This document shows, piece by piece, positions 1 through 9,300 of a DNA stretch of 64,000 nt. The stretch is taken from contig NZ_CP042429.1 in NCBI RefSeq assembly GCF_007970465.1, positions 124,001-188,000 on the forward strand. Reading direction: 5' to 3'. The stretch comes from Corynebacterium nuruki S6-4. GTDB lineage: Bacteria; Actinomycetota; Actinomycetes; Mycobacteriales; Mycobacteriaceae. Each line of letters begins with the position of its first letter. Position 1 is the first letter of the stretch. The notes under the pieces are model-generated. The model did no database searches. It saw only the letters and a list, made by a program, of their open reading frames with translations, and had not been told where the DNA came from. The position numbers and the translations under genes were made by a program.

Positions 1-73
1 CCGACGAAGACACGTGATGCACTCATGCCGTCGAGAATACGTGACCGTCAGGGCAGCCGGTCACCGCCGCCGG

Positions 74-1126
74 TCACAGCCACTTGTTGCGGCGGAAGAG
101 GAACAGCAGCCAGCCGCAGACCGCGAGCATGGCGAGCAGGCACAGCGGGTACCCGAACGGCCAGGTCAGTTCGGGCATCTTCTCGAAGTTCATGCCGTAG
201 ATGGCGGCGACGATGGTCGGGACCAGGGCGATGCCGGCCCAGGCCGACATCTTGCGCATGTCGGTGTTCTGCTGCAGCGTGATCTTCGCTGACGCGGCGT
301 CCACCAGGGATCTCAGCCGTTCGGCGAAGTTGCGGACGCGGTCGGCGGCATGGACCTGGTGGTCGACGACATCCCGGAAGTAGGAGTGGGATTCCCCGGA
401 GAAGAGGTCGGGTTCGGTCAGCAGGCGCTGCATCGGCGGTGTCAACGGATCGATGGCGTGCCGGACCTCGAGGACCTCCCGCATCATGAGGTAGACGTCC
501 TGGATGCTGAAGTGACCGTCCGGGGCGAACACGGCGTTCTCCAGCTCATTGATGTCGTCCTCCATCTCGTCGGCGACCGCCGTGTAATGGTCCACGATGA
601 GGTCGGTCGCGGTGTAGAGGACGGTGTGCGGCCGGAAGTCCCGCGCCAGATCGTGGGTCAGCCGTTCCAGCGGGTCGGGGACGCGTCCGTGGGAGACCGT
701 GACGACGAACCGGTCGCCGAGGATGACGAGCACCTCGCCGGTGGACACGTCCGGCGTCCGCCCCGCGTCGTCGTCCCTGGTGTAGGCGATGGTGCGCAGC
801 ACCACGAGCACCTGGGAGCCGTAGCGTTCGAGTTTCGGACGCTGCCGGGCGGTCACCGCGTCCTCCACGATGAGGTCGTGGATGTGCAGGACATCGGCGA
901 CGGCGCGCATCTCCGCGGTCGTCGGGGAAGCCAGCGAGATCCAGAGGAAGCCGTCGTCGTCGAGCGAGTCCCATGCCCGACGGATGTCGTCGCTGCCGGA
1001 CAGTGGCACCGCGGTCCGGTACGGTCGGTCGCCGGTCGCGGTGCCGGGCCGGAACAGGACACCGCGGTCGGGCAGTGCGGCGCCGTCGGTCGGTCGGTCA
1101 GGGTGCTCGTCGGACATGCCCCACAT
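74..1126 (-). CDS. corA: CorA-family Mg2+/Co2+ transporter
   Basis: This is a 350-residue membrane channel of the CorA family, which takes up Mg2+ (and Co2+ or Ni2+) as a homopentamer in the cytoplasmic membrane. The long soluble N-terminal part is followed by two C-terminal membrane segments. The signature YGMNF lies at about residues 310-314, and the chain ends in a basic RRNKWL tail, as expected for the family. The length is normal. The start used is the first ATG; a second ATG three codons further in (1117) is equally possible. It is transcribed divergently from the small membrane-protein gene at 1279. In C. glutamicum, as I recall, a CorA-type gene also sits close to odhA. The family assignment is secure; the ion specificity is inferred. 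Confidence 0.95.
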   Translation of the reverse strand: MWGMSDEHPDRPTDGAALPDRGVLFRPGTATGDRPYRTAVPLSGSDDIRRAWDSLDDDGFLWISLASPTTAEMRAVADVLHIHDLIVEDAVTARQRPKLERYGSQVLVVLRTIAYTRDDDAGRTPDVSTGEVLVILGDRFVVTVSHGRVPDPLERLTHDLARDFRPHTVLYTATDLIVDHYTAVADEMEDDINELENAVFAPDGHFSIQDVYLMMREVLEVRHAIDPLTPPMQRLLTEPDLFSGESHSYFRDVVDHQVHAADRVRNFAERLRSLVDAASAKITLQQNTDMRKMSAWAGIALVPTIVAAIYGMNFEKMPELTWPFGYPLCLLAMLAVCGWLLFLFRRNKWL

Positions 1127-1278
1127 CGTAGACAGGCAGGTCGACCGGCCGGAATCGGACGCACCGCGCGGTGACGGCTATTGTTGGTGCGGACAGTCCC
1201 GGGGCAGGTCGGCGTGACGGCCGACCGCCGGCACAGGGACGACCGGAACGACAGTGGCGACAGCAGCAGAATGAGGCG

Positions 1279-1485
1279 GTGACCGGTGGGATGGCGAGAC
1301 TGATCGCGGGAGGCCTGTGCGGTATCGCCGTCATCCTGGCACTGCTCGGCAGCCCGCTGTGGGTGGCGCACGCCGTCGCCGGTGTGGTGGCGGTTGTCGC
1401 GGTGTTCCTCAGTGAACGCTCCGGCTGGTGGCTCGTCGTCCCGTATGTGGCACTGGTCGCCGTGATCGCGGTGGCCTGGTTCTGA
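1279..1485 (+). CDS. Small three-helix membrane protein, function unknown
   Basis: This 68-residue protein is almost entirely hydrophobic. Three candidate membrane helices lie at about residues 7-23, 24-42 and 47-66, and there is no recognisable motif. The reading frame is open further upstream (to 1171), but that part is arginine- and glutamine-rich and unlike a membrane protein. I therefore place the start at GTG 1279, preceded by GAGG, or at ATG 1291. It lies 27 bp upstream of a lipoprotein gene on the same strand, so the two are probably co-transcribed from the gap opposite corA. I do not recognise the family. Confidence 0.6.
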   Translation: MTGGMARLIAGGLCGIAVILALLGSPLWVAHAVAGVVAVVAVFLSERSGWWLVVPYVALVAVIAVAWF

Positions 1486-1512
1486 CAGCTACAGAGAGGT
1501 TGTGACGCAGGC

Positions 1513-2145
1513 GTGATGAGGACAGGCAGACTGGTGGCCGTGGTCGCCGGCACAGCGGCGACGGTGACTGCGGCCGCCACGGTGACGGCCTGCGGGACCG
1601 GGGACGTCACCGGCCCGGCCGTGCCGGTGGTGGACGCGGCGACGCAGGCCCCGGTGCGGCTCGCCGTCGCCGACGACGACCCGTTGCAGCGGGCCCTCGC
1701 CGGGGAGTACCGGTCCGAATTCTCCGACGTCGACCGCGATGTCGAGGAGGTGCCGGTGGCCTCGCAGAACCGGCTGACCCGGCTGCGGGACGGGGACGTG
1801 ACGATGGTCATGGGCTGCGTCGGGGAACTGCTCGACGAGCTGGACGCCGCCAAGGGCCGTGAGCTCAGGGAGCTCTACCGTAAGGACGGCGGCCGGGCGG
1901 AGGCGGATCCGGCGATGTGGCGCGACATCACCCACACGACGATGATCTCGGCACTGCCCGGGGATCTGCAGGCCGGCGATCCGGGGATGGCGGTGGCCTG
2001 CGAGGATGAGAGTCTGCCGCAGAACACGGTCGCCCTGTACCGGAAGACGACGATGGACCGGAAGGACCGGAAGGCACTGTCGAACGTGGCCGGGGGCATC
2101 ACGACGGCGGATCTGCGCTCGGCGGCGCAGTCAGCGGGGGAGTAG
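1513..2145 (+). CDS. Secreted lipoprotein, conserved next to odhA
   Basis: This 210-residue protein has a basic N-terminus, a hydrophobic segment and a lipobox TVTAC with the cysteine at about residue 27. It is therefore exported and lipidated on the outer face of the membrane. The mature part resembles a small periplasmic-binding-type domain: residues 47-110 contain VRLAVADDD and LRDGDVTMVMGCVGELLDEL, a pattern seen in substrate-binding proteins that follow how many lipids or solutes are bound. The ligand is unknown. The first codon is GTG, immediately followed by ATG, and either could start translation. A secreted protein gene is also adjacent to odhA in C. glutamicum as I recall it. The lipoprotein call is firm; the binding-protein idea is inference. 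Confidence 0.75.
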   Translation: MMRTGRLVAVVAGTAATVTAAATVTACGTGDVTGPAVPVVDAATQAPVRLAVADDDPLQRALAGEYRSEFSDVDRDVEEVPVASQNRLTRLRDGDVTMVMGCVGELLDELDAAKGRELRELYRKDGGRAEADPAMWRDITHTTMISALPGDLQAGDPGMAVACEDESLPQNTVALYRKTTMDRKDRKALSNVAGGITTADLRSAAQSAGE

Positions 2146-2268
2146 GGCGGGGTCACCGGCGGGTCGCGGGCCCGGTGTTCCTGTCCGCTCCGGTGCTGTC
2201 CTTCCCCGAAGGGGATTTTCAACAGCGGCTCCGGACGTTGCAGTGCGCTCCCTCCGGACCCGACCTCC

Positions 2269-2325
2269 GGGTGTGCGTCGGCAGGGTGGATTTTCCCCGC
2301 CGGGCCACCCTGCCGACGCACACCC
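2269..2325. repeat. Perfect 21-bp inverted repeat between convergent genes
   Basis: The arms at 2269-2289 and 2305-2325 are exactly complementary over 21 bases and enclose a 15-base loop that begins ATTTT. It sits in the 318-bp gap between the lipoprotein gene and convergent odhA. No T-run follows on the plus strand, so it is not a textbook intrinsic terminator. It could be a transcript-end stabiliser, a bidirectional stop or a mobile repeat. The repeat is certain; its role is not. Confidence 0.85.
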
Positions 2326-2334
2326 GGCACACGA

Positions 2335-2354
2335 CACACATTCCGACTATTGAT
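2335..2354 (+). repeat. Dispersed 20-bp motif, copy 1
   Basis: The sequence matches CACRCATTCYGACYATTRAY, which also occurs at 27221-27240 and 27491-27510 in the same orientation. The three copies agree at 15 of 20 positions, and every difference is a transition. This copy starts nine bases after the 21-bp inverted repeat. All copies lie in gaps between convergent genes. The function is unknown. Confidence 0.6.
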
Positions 2355-2404
2355 CCGCGGACAGCCGGCCGGGCCGGGCAGAGGGGGCACGCCCCATGAC
2401 GAAA

Positions 2405-2430
2405 CCCCGCCACCGGTGACGGTGGCGGGG
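2405..2430 (-). terminator. Intrinsic terminator of odhA
   Basis: An 11-bp perfect stem (2405-2415 with 2420-2430) closes a GTGA tetraloop. On the minus strand the stem is followed by a short T-run (GGGGTTTC). It lies 33 bp beyond the odhA stop codon, the expected place for its terminator. Confidence 0.8.
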
Positions 2431-2463
2431 TCTGACGGCCGGTCCCGGGCCGGGGCCTGCCGG

Positions 2464-5400
2464 CTAGTCGGCGAAGGCCTCCTCGAGGAGGGCGGCCTCC
2501 TCGAGCTGGTGGACCTTGGACACGCCGGTGGCGGTCGAGGACTGCGCACGGCGGGAGATCCGCTTCATGGTGAAGCCCGGGATGCGCTCGGCCAGGTTGA
2601 GGGCCAGGAAGGACCAGGCGCCCTGGTTGGCGGGCTCATCCTGGACCCAGCGGACCTCGGCGCCGGGGTAACCCTCGGCGACGGTCTCACGGATCCGGTT
2701 GTGGGGGATCGGGTGGAGCATCTCGACGCGCACGATGGCGACGTCCTCACGGCCGTCCTTGGCGCGCTTCTTCTCCAGATCCCAGTAGATCTTGCCGGTG
2801 CACATGATGACCTTCTTCACACCGGACCGGTCGGCGGTACCGTCGGCGAACCGCGGATCGTCGATGACCGACTGGAACTTCGTGGTCTCGGTGAAGTCCT
2901 CGACCGAGGAGACCGCGGCCTTGTTGCGCAGCATCGACTTCGGGGTGAAGACGACCAGCGGGCGGCGCATGGTGCCCAGTGCGTGGCGGCGCAGCAGGTG
3001 GAAGTGGTTCGCCGGGGTGGACGGCTGGGCGATGGTCATCGAGCCCTCGGCGGCCATCTGCAGGAACCGCTCGATGCGGGCGCTGGAGTGGTCCGGACCC
3101 ATGCCCTCGTAGCCGTGGGGGAGCAGCAGGATCAGGTTGGACAGCTGACCCCACTTCGCCTCACCGGAGGAGATGTACTGGTCGATGATGGTCTGGCCAC
3201 CGTTGGCGAAGTCGCCGAACTGGGCCTCCCAGGCGACGACCGCCTCGAGGTTACCGACGGAGTAGCCGTACTCGAAGCCCATTCCGGCGTACTCGGTGAG
3301 CGGCGAGTTGTAGGCACGGAAGGAACCGCCGTTGCCGGCGCGACGGGCGACGACCTCGAGCGGGCTGTAGGCCTCCGTGGTCTCCGAGTCGAACAGCACC
3401 GCGTGGCGCTGGGTGAAGGTACCGCGCTGGGTGTCCTCACCGGCCAGGCGGACGAGCCGGCCCTCGCGGGCGAGGGAGCCGAAGGCGAGGAGTTCACCGA
3501 AGGCCCAGTCGATCTTGCCGTCGCGGGACATCTCGTGACGGCGCTTGGCGACCGGCTTGACACGCTGGTGGACGGTGAAGCCCTCCGGGGTGGTGACGAA
3601 GCTGTCACCGATCTCGGCGACGACATCCTTGGTGATGGAGGTGTCCAGGTCGCGGCTGAGCTCCTGGGAGGCAGCGATGCCGGTCTGGGCGTGCGGGTCG
3701 CCCTTTTCACCGGAGCGGACCTGGTTGAACACGCTCTCCAGCTGGCCGTGGAAGTCGTCCGCGACGCGCTTGGCGTCCTCCTCGGACAGCTCACCGCGGC
3801 CGACGAGGGTGTCGTGGTACTGGGCGCGGACGGTCGGACGGTCCTCGATGATGTGGTACATCTCCGGCTGCGTCATCGACGGGTCGTCGGCCTCGTTGTG
3901 GCCGCGGCGGCGGTAGCAGACCAGGTCGATGAAGACGTCCTTGCCGAACTTCCGGCGGTACTCGACGGCCAGACGGGCGACCCAGACGACGGCCTCGGGG
4001 TCGTCACCGTTGACGTGGAACACCGGGGCGTCGAAGCCCTTGGCGATGTCCGTGGCGTAGTGGGTGGACCGGCCGCGGTCCGGGGTGGTGGTGAAACCGA
4101 TCTGGTTGTTGACCACGATGTGCACGGTGCCGCCGACCGAGTAACCGGTCAGCTTCGCCATGTTGATGGTCTCCTGGACGATGCCGAGACCGGTGAAGGC
4201 CGCGTCACCGTGCATGAGGATCGGCATGATCGGGTGCTCGGCGGCGTTGGCGGACAGGTCCTCGTGGGACCGGGCGAGTCCCTCGACGACCGGGTCAACG
4301 GCCTCCAGGTGGGACGGGTTGGCGGTCAGGGTGACCTTGATGTCGTTGTCGCCGAACATCTGGGTGTACACACCCTCGGAGCCGAGGTGGTACTTCACGT
4401 CACCGGAACCGCCGGCGGCGGCGGGCTCGATGTTGCCCTCGAACTCCGTGAAGATCTGGGAGTACGGCTTGCCGACGATGTTCGCCAGGACGTTGAGACG
4501 GCCACGGTGCGGCATACCGATGACGACTTCTTCGAGGCCCTCCTCGGCAGCCTGGTCGGCGGCGGCGTCCAGCATCGGGATCAGTGCCTCGGCACCCTCC
4601 AGGGAGAACCGCTTCTGGCCGACGTACTTGGTCTGCAGGAAGTTCTCGAACGCCTCGGCGGAGTTGAGCTTCTGCAGCAGGTACTTCTGCTCGGTGTTCG
4701 TCAGCTTCGGCTGGCCGGACTCGATGTGCTCCTGCAGCCAACGGCGCTCGTTGTGGTCGAGGATGTGCTCGTACTCGGAGCCGACCTTGCGGGTGTACGC
4801 GTTGCGCAGGGTGTTCAGCACCTCGCGCAGCGTCATCTTCTCGCGGCCGGCGAAGCCTCCGACGTTGAAGCTGCGGTCGTAGTCCCACAGGGTCAGACCG
4901 TGGTTCTCGATGTCGAGATCCGAGTGGTCCGGCACCGGCAGGCCCGGCTGCGTCCAGTGCAGCGGGTCGATGTCGGCGAGCAGGTGACCACGGCTGCGGT
5001 AGGCCTCGATGAGCTGCATCACGCGGGTGGACTTGTCCACACCGGTGTTCGGGATGTCCTGGCTCCAGCGGACCGGGGCGTAGGGCACCGCCATGGCGCG
5101 GAAGATCTCGTCCCAGAACTCGTCGCTGATGAGGGAGCGGCTGATGTCGCGGAGGAACTCGCCGGACTCGGCACCCTGGATGATGCGGTGGTCGTAGGTC
5201 GAGGTCATCGTGACGAGCTTGCCGACGCCCAGTTCGGCGAGCCGGTCCTCGGACGCACCGGCGAACTCCGCCGGGTAGTCCATCGCGCCGACGCCGAGGA
5301 TGGTGCCCTGGCCGCGGGTGAGCCGGGGCACGGAGTGCCGGGTCCCGATTCCGCCGGGGTTCGTCAGCTGGATGGTGACGCCGGAGAAGTCGTCCATCGT

Positions 5401-6186
5401 CAGCTTGCCGTGGCGCGCACGGGTGACGATGTCCTCGTAGGCGTCCACGAAACCGTCGAAGGTGAGGGACTCGCAGTTGCGGATCGCGGCGACGACGAGG
5501 TTCCGGGTGCCCTTCTTGGAGACGAGGTCGATCGCCAGACCCAGGTTGATGTGCTCCGGGGTGACGAGCGTGGGCTTGCCGTCGACGACGGCGTAGCTGT
5601 TGTTCATCGTCGGGTGCGCGAGAACGGCCTTGACCATGGCCCAGCCGATGATGTGGGTGAAGCTGATCTTGCCGCGGCCCTGGGAACGCAGGTGGTCGTT
5701 GACCATCGAGCGGTTCTCGAACATGAGCTTGGCGGGCATGTCGCGCACGGTGGTCGCGGTCGGGAGCTCGAGCGAGATGTCCATGTTCTTGGCGATGGTG
5801 CGCTGGGCGCCCTTGAGGGGATGCTCACCGGCCTCGGGGAGACCCAGTGCCGACTTCGGGGCCGACGGGGCGATGCGCTCGGGGATCAGACCCGTGGAGG
5901 AGGGTGCCTTGTCGGAGATGGCGGCGATCCGGGCGGCGGCGGAGGGCTGCCCCGGCGTGCCGGTGCGGGCCGGTGCGGCGGCCGCCGCCGGGGCGGCTGC
6001 GGGTGCCGCTTCCGTTGTCTTTGTTGTTGCAGTGGCGGCACCGGAGGTGGTGGTGCCCTGGTTTCCGGCCTGACCGTCAGTGAATAGATCCCGCCATTCC
6101 TTGTCGACGGACTGCGGATCTTCCTTGAACTGCTGGTACATCTGGTCGACCAGCCATTCATTTTGGCCGAAATTGTTGCTGTTCAC
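2464..6186 (-). CDS. odhA: 2-oxoglutarate dehydrogenase, fused E2-E1 (OdhA/Kgd)
   Basis: This 1240-residue protein is the large TCA-cycle enzyme of corynebacteria and mycobacteria. It combines a succinyltransferase (E2) catalytic domain with the thiamine-diphosphate-dependent E1 part. Residues 1-40 (FGQNEWLVDQM) form the conserved N-terminal segment. An Ala/Pro/Thr-rich linker follows at about 45-95, and the E2-like domain at about 100-345 contains YDHRIIQG near 332. The E1 part fills the rest, with MPHRGRLNVL near 557 and GDAAF...NNQ near 659-700. There is no lipoyl domain, so by family precedent it depends on lipoyl groups of AceF. GTG 6186 is used as start because it has GAGGAC upstream and the family N-terminus begins right there; an upstream ATG (6204) adds six residues. 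In C. glutamicum the enzyme is held by OdhI. Confidence 0.97.
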   Translation of the reverse strand: MNSNNFGQNEWLVDQMYQQFKEDPQSVDKEWRDLFTDGQAGNQGTTTSGAATATTKTTEAAPAAAPAAAAAPARTGTPGQPSAAARIAAISDKAPSSTGLIPERIAPSAPKSALGLPEAGEHPLKGAQRTIAKNMDISLELPTATTVRDMPAKLMFENRSMVNDHLRSQGRGKISFTHIIGWAMVKAVLAHPTMNNSYAVVDGKPTLVTPEHINLGLAIDLVSKKGTRNLVVAAIRNCESLTFDGFVDAYEDIVTRARHGKLTMDDFSGVTIQLTNPGGIGTRHSVPRLTRGQGTILGVGAMDYPAEFAGASEDRLAELGVGKLVTMTSTYDHRIIQGAESGEFLRDISRSLISDEFWDEIFRAMAVPYAPVRWSQDIPNTGVDKSTRVMQLIEAYRSRGHLLADIDPLHWTQPGLPVPDHSDLDIENHGLTLWDYDRSFNVGGFAGREKMTLREVLNTLRNAYTRKVGSEYEHILDHNERRWLQEHIESGQPKLTNTEQKYLLQKLNSAEAFENFLQTKYVGQKRFSLEGAEALIPMLDAAADQAAEEGLEEVVIGMPHRGRLNVLANIVGKPYSQIFTEFEGNIEPAAAGGSGDVKYHLGSEGVYTQMFGDNDIKVTLTANPSHLEAVDPVVEGLARSHEDLSANAAEHPIMPILMHGDAAFTGLGIVQETINMAKLTGYSVGGTVHIVVNNQIGFTTTPDRGRSTHYATDIAKGFDAPVFHVNGDDPEAVVWVARLAVEYRRKFGKDVFIDLVCYRRRGHNEADDPSMTQPEMYHIIEDRPTVRAQYHDTLVGRGELSEEDAKRVADDFHGQLESVFNQVRSGEKGDPHAQTGIAASQELSRDLDTSITKDVVAEIGDSFVTTPEGFTVHQRVKPVAKRRHEMSRDGKIDWAFGELLAFGSLAREGRLVRLAGEDTQRGTFTQRHAVLFDSETTEAYSPLEVVARRAGNGGSFRAYNSPLTEYAGMGFEYGYSVGNLEAVVAWEAQFGDFANGGQTIIDQYISSGEAKWGQLSNLILLLPHGYEGMGPDHSSARIERFLQMAAEGSMTIAQPSTPANHFHLLRRHALGTMRRPLVVFTPKSMLRNKAAVSSVEDFTETTKFQSVIDDPRFADGTADRSGVKKVIMCTGKIYWDLEKKRAKDGREDVAIVRVEMLHPIPHNRIRETVAEGYPGAEVRWVQDEPANQGAWSFLALNLAERIPGFTMKRISRRAQSSTATGVSKVHQLEEAALLEEAFAD

Positions 6187-6259
6187 AGCAGGTCCTCGCC
6201 TCAATTCGTTATGTGCTCAATCTCGCCCGTCCACCCTACTACAAGGCAGCCGTGTCCCG

Positions 6260-6275
6260 TGTGTCGGGGGACACA
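6260..6275. promoter_or_regulatory. CRP/GlxR-like palindrome upstream of odhA
   Basis: The 16-bp element has outer arms TGTG and CACA, and its six-base arms TGTGTC/GACACA pair perfectly. It overlaps a second inverted repeat, GTGTCCC/GGGACAC (6252-6274). The corynebacterial GlxR consensus is TGTGANNTANNTCACA, so the outer bases fit but the inner A and T do not. It lies about 75 bp upstream of the odhA start. Weak evidence. Confidence 0.25.
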
Positions 6276-6313
6276 GCGTGGACCGAGGAGAAACCACAGA
6301 TCATCTTATGTTT

Positions 6314-9300
6314 TTATGCTCTTCCGGCGGCGGTCCAGAGCGCCGCATAGCGGCCCCCGCGGGCCAGCAGTTCGCGGTGCGTTCCGGACTCCACTACCCG
6401 GCCGTGATCGAGGACCACCACCCGGTCCGCGCGCGCCGCCGTGGACAGCCGGTGCGCGACGATGACGGAGGTCCGGCCGGACGTCGCCGCCGCGATCGCC
6501 GCGACGACATCCTGCTCCACCTGCCCGGTCAGGGACGCCGTCGCCTCGTCGAGCAGCATGACCCGTGGCTCCGTCAGCTCGGCCCGGGCCAGGGCGATGA
6601 TCTGCCGTTGCCCCGCGGACAGTCCCGCACCACGTTCCCGGACCGGGGCCGTGAACCCGCCGGGGATCGTCGCGATCACCGGCAGTCCGCCGATCCGGTC
6701 GACGGCGGCGGTCACCTCGGCCCAGTCGGCGTCCGGCCGCCCGTAGGCGATGTTGGAGGCGACGGTGCCGGCGAACAGGTATGCCTCCTGCGGGACGACC
6801 CCGACCTGGCGCCGCCAGTCGGCCAACCGCGCCTCACGCAGATCGGTACCGCCCACCGTCACCGCACCGGTCGTCGGGTCGTAGTACCGCGCGAGCAGTT
6901 TGATCACCGTCGACTTACCGGCGCCGGTGGAACCGACGAGGGCGGTCGTCCCGTGGAAGGTCAGGTCGACGTCGAGCAGCGGCCGGGCGTCCGGCGGGGG
7001 CGTCCCGTAGGAGAACGTGGCGTTGATCGCCGGCGTCCCGCTGACCTGCCGGTCACCGTCGGTGATGGACGGGCGACGACGCAGCAGGTCACCGATCCGG
7101 TGCAGGCTGACCAGCGCCTGCTGGAACTGGTCGTAGACCTGGGAGAGCTGCTGGACGGGGCCGAAGAACTGGGTCATGTACAGCGAGAAGGCGACGAGCA
7201 CTCCGGGGGAGACCTCACCCCGGGCGACCATCGAGGTCCCGATCCCCAGCACCACCGCCTGCGCCAGATCGGTGAGGAAGGAGATCCCGGGGAAGAACAC
7301 CGCCACCGTGGTCTGTGCGTGCATCCGCAGCCGCCGGTAGTGGTCGGACTCGCCGGTGAAGCGGGCCAGCGTCGCGGCATCGTAGCCGTACACCTGGGCG
7401 GTCGGCAGACCGGCGACGTCCTCGTGGAAGGACGCATTGAGCGTGCTCGCCGTCTGCCGGGACTCCCGGTAGAGCCGCGAGACAATACGGCGGAAGACCA
7501 GCGCGGCCACGAGGATGACCGGCAGAATCACCGCGGTGACCGCCGCCAGGGTCGGATCGGTGACGACGAGCATGACCATCACCCCGACCAGCATGGAGAC
7601 CGAGACGATCGCCTGCGCCAGCCCGGTCTGCAGGAACCGTGAGCAAGTGTCGATGTCCGTGGTCATCCGGGTGAGGATCCGGCCGGTGCTCGTCGTCTCG
7701 AAGTAGTTCATGTCGAGCGTGCCCAGATGACGGAAGATCCGCAGCCGCAACGTGTACAGCAGCCGTTCCCCGGTCCGGGCGGTGAGGATCTCGGTCGCCG
7801 CCTGTGCCGCCCAGCTGACCAGGACCACACAGAGTGCGGCGGCGGCCGTCCGCCACACCACGTCCATCCGGGCGGTGGCGACGCCGGTGTCGACCGCGTG
7901 CCGGATGAAACCGGGGAGGGTGACGTCCGCGGCCACCGACACGAGCAGGACGACGACGGTGGCGGCGATGAGGCCCCGCACCATGCCGAACAGTGAGCGC
8001 AACGAGAACGGGGCGGTGTATTCGCCGATGCGGGGTTGCTCCTGCGCCGGCGGCAGCGCCGCCAGGTCCGCCCGGAGAGTGGGGTCGTGGGCCAGGGCGG
8101 ACTCCCAGCGCCGCAGGTCGGCGGACTCCGCCGACCCTGCCGATCCTGCCGACCCTGCCGACCCGGCCGACCCTGCGGGGCCGGCCGCCGCCGTGAGGTC
8201 GGCGCCGGCCGGCCACAGTGCACTGCGCGTCGGTTCCGGCAGCGTGATGACCGTTTCCGGGGCGAGGATCGCGGCGGCCCGGTGACCGGTGACGACGAGA
8301 GTGAGGGTCCCGTCGCTGTAGAGGTCGCGGATGTTGGCGAGGATCCGGGCCTCGGTCTCGGCGTCCGTCGCCGAGGTCGCGTCGTCGAGGACGAGGACCG
8401 ACGGTCGGCGCAGCAGGGCGCGGGCCAGGGCGATCCGCTGCCGTTGTCCGCCGGAGAGGGTGAGACCCCGTTCGCCGACGACCGTGTCGAGACCGCCGAG
8501 TTCGTCGATGAACTCCTCGGCGCACGCGGCGCGCACGGCCTGCCGGACGGCGCTGTCGGTGGTGTCTGCGCTGCCGGTGCTGCAGGTGTCGAGTCCGAGG
8601 AGGATGTTCTCCCGCAGCGACAGGGAGTACAGGAACGGCTCGTCGAAGACGAGCACCGGCCGGTCCTCGTCGACGACGTCGTCGAGCGGGACGGACCGTG
8701 CGTCCGACGGGTCGGCTGACGTCCCGACGAGGTCCAGCTCCACCCCGGGACCCGTCACCAGGCCCGCCAGGGCCGACGCGAGCAGTGTCTTGCCCGACCC
8801 GGCGGGCCCCTCGATCCCGACCGTGCTGCCCGCCGGGAGGTCGACGACCGTGTCGAGCGGACCCAGCCGGACACTGCCGCGTACCCCGGTCGGGCCCGGC
8901 ATCCGGTGCGTCCCGGCCGGACGGTGGGGCAGTCGCAGGACATCGGTGACGCGGGTGACCGCTGAGCTGGCGAGCTGGATGGTGACCGTCATCGACGCGG
9001 CCTGCCGGGTGGTCCGGGCGATCATCGTGACGAAGGTGCTGGCGGTGAGGAACTCACCGACCGAGATGGTGCCGTGCACCGTCATCCAGCCGCCGACGAC
9101 GATGGTGGCGACCATGCCGATGTTCGGGATGCTCGTGAGCACCGGCTGGAAGACCGCGGTGGTCCGGGCCTCACGCATCCGCAGAGCGAACAGTCGCCGC
9201 GCCAGCCGTCGCAGGGTGCCGTACTCGCGCTCCTCCTGGACGAAGGCCTTGACGATGCGCACCCCGGAGACGGTCTCCTCGACATGGGTCGCGACATCCG

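Noticed and set aside
1..73. Left-edge sequence as part of a gene
   Set aside because: No frame with protein character continues from the edge; only the region after the corA stop is visible.
2350..6087. 1245-codon open frame opposite odhA
   Set aside because: Antisense shadow of a GC-rich gene; Val/Gly/Asp/Leu-rich composition without domains, while the minus strand encodes full-length OdhA.
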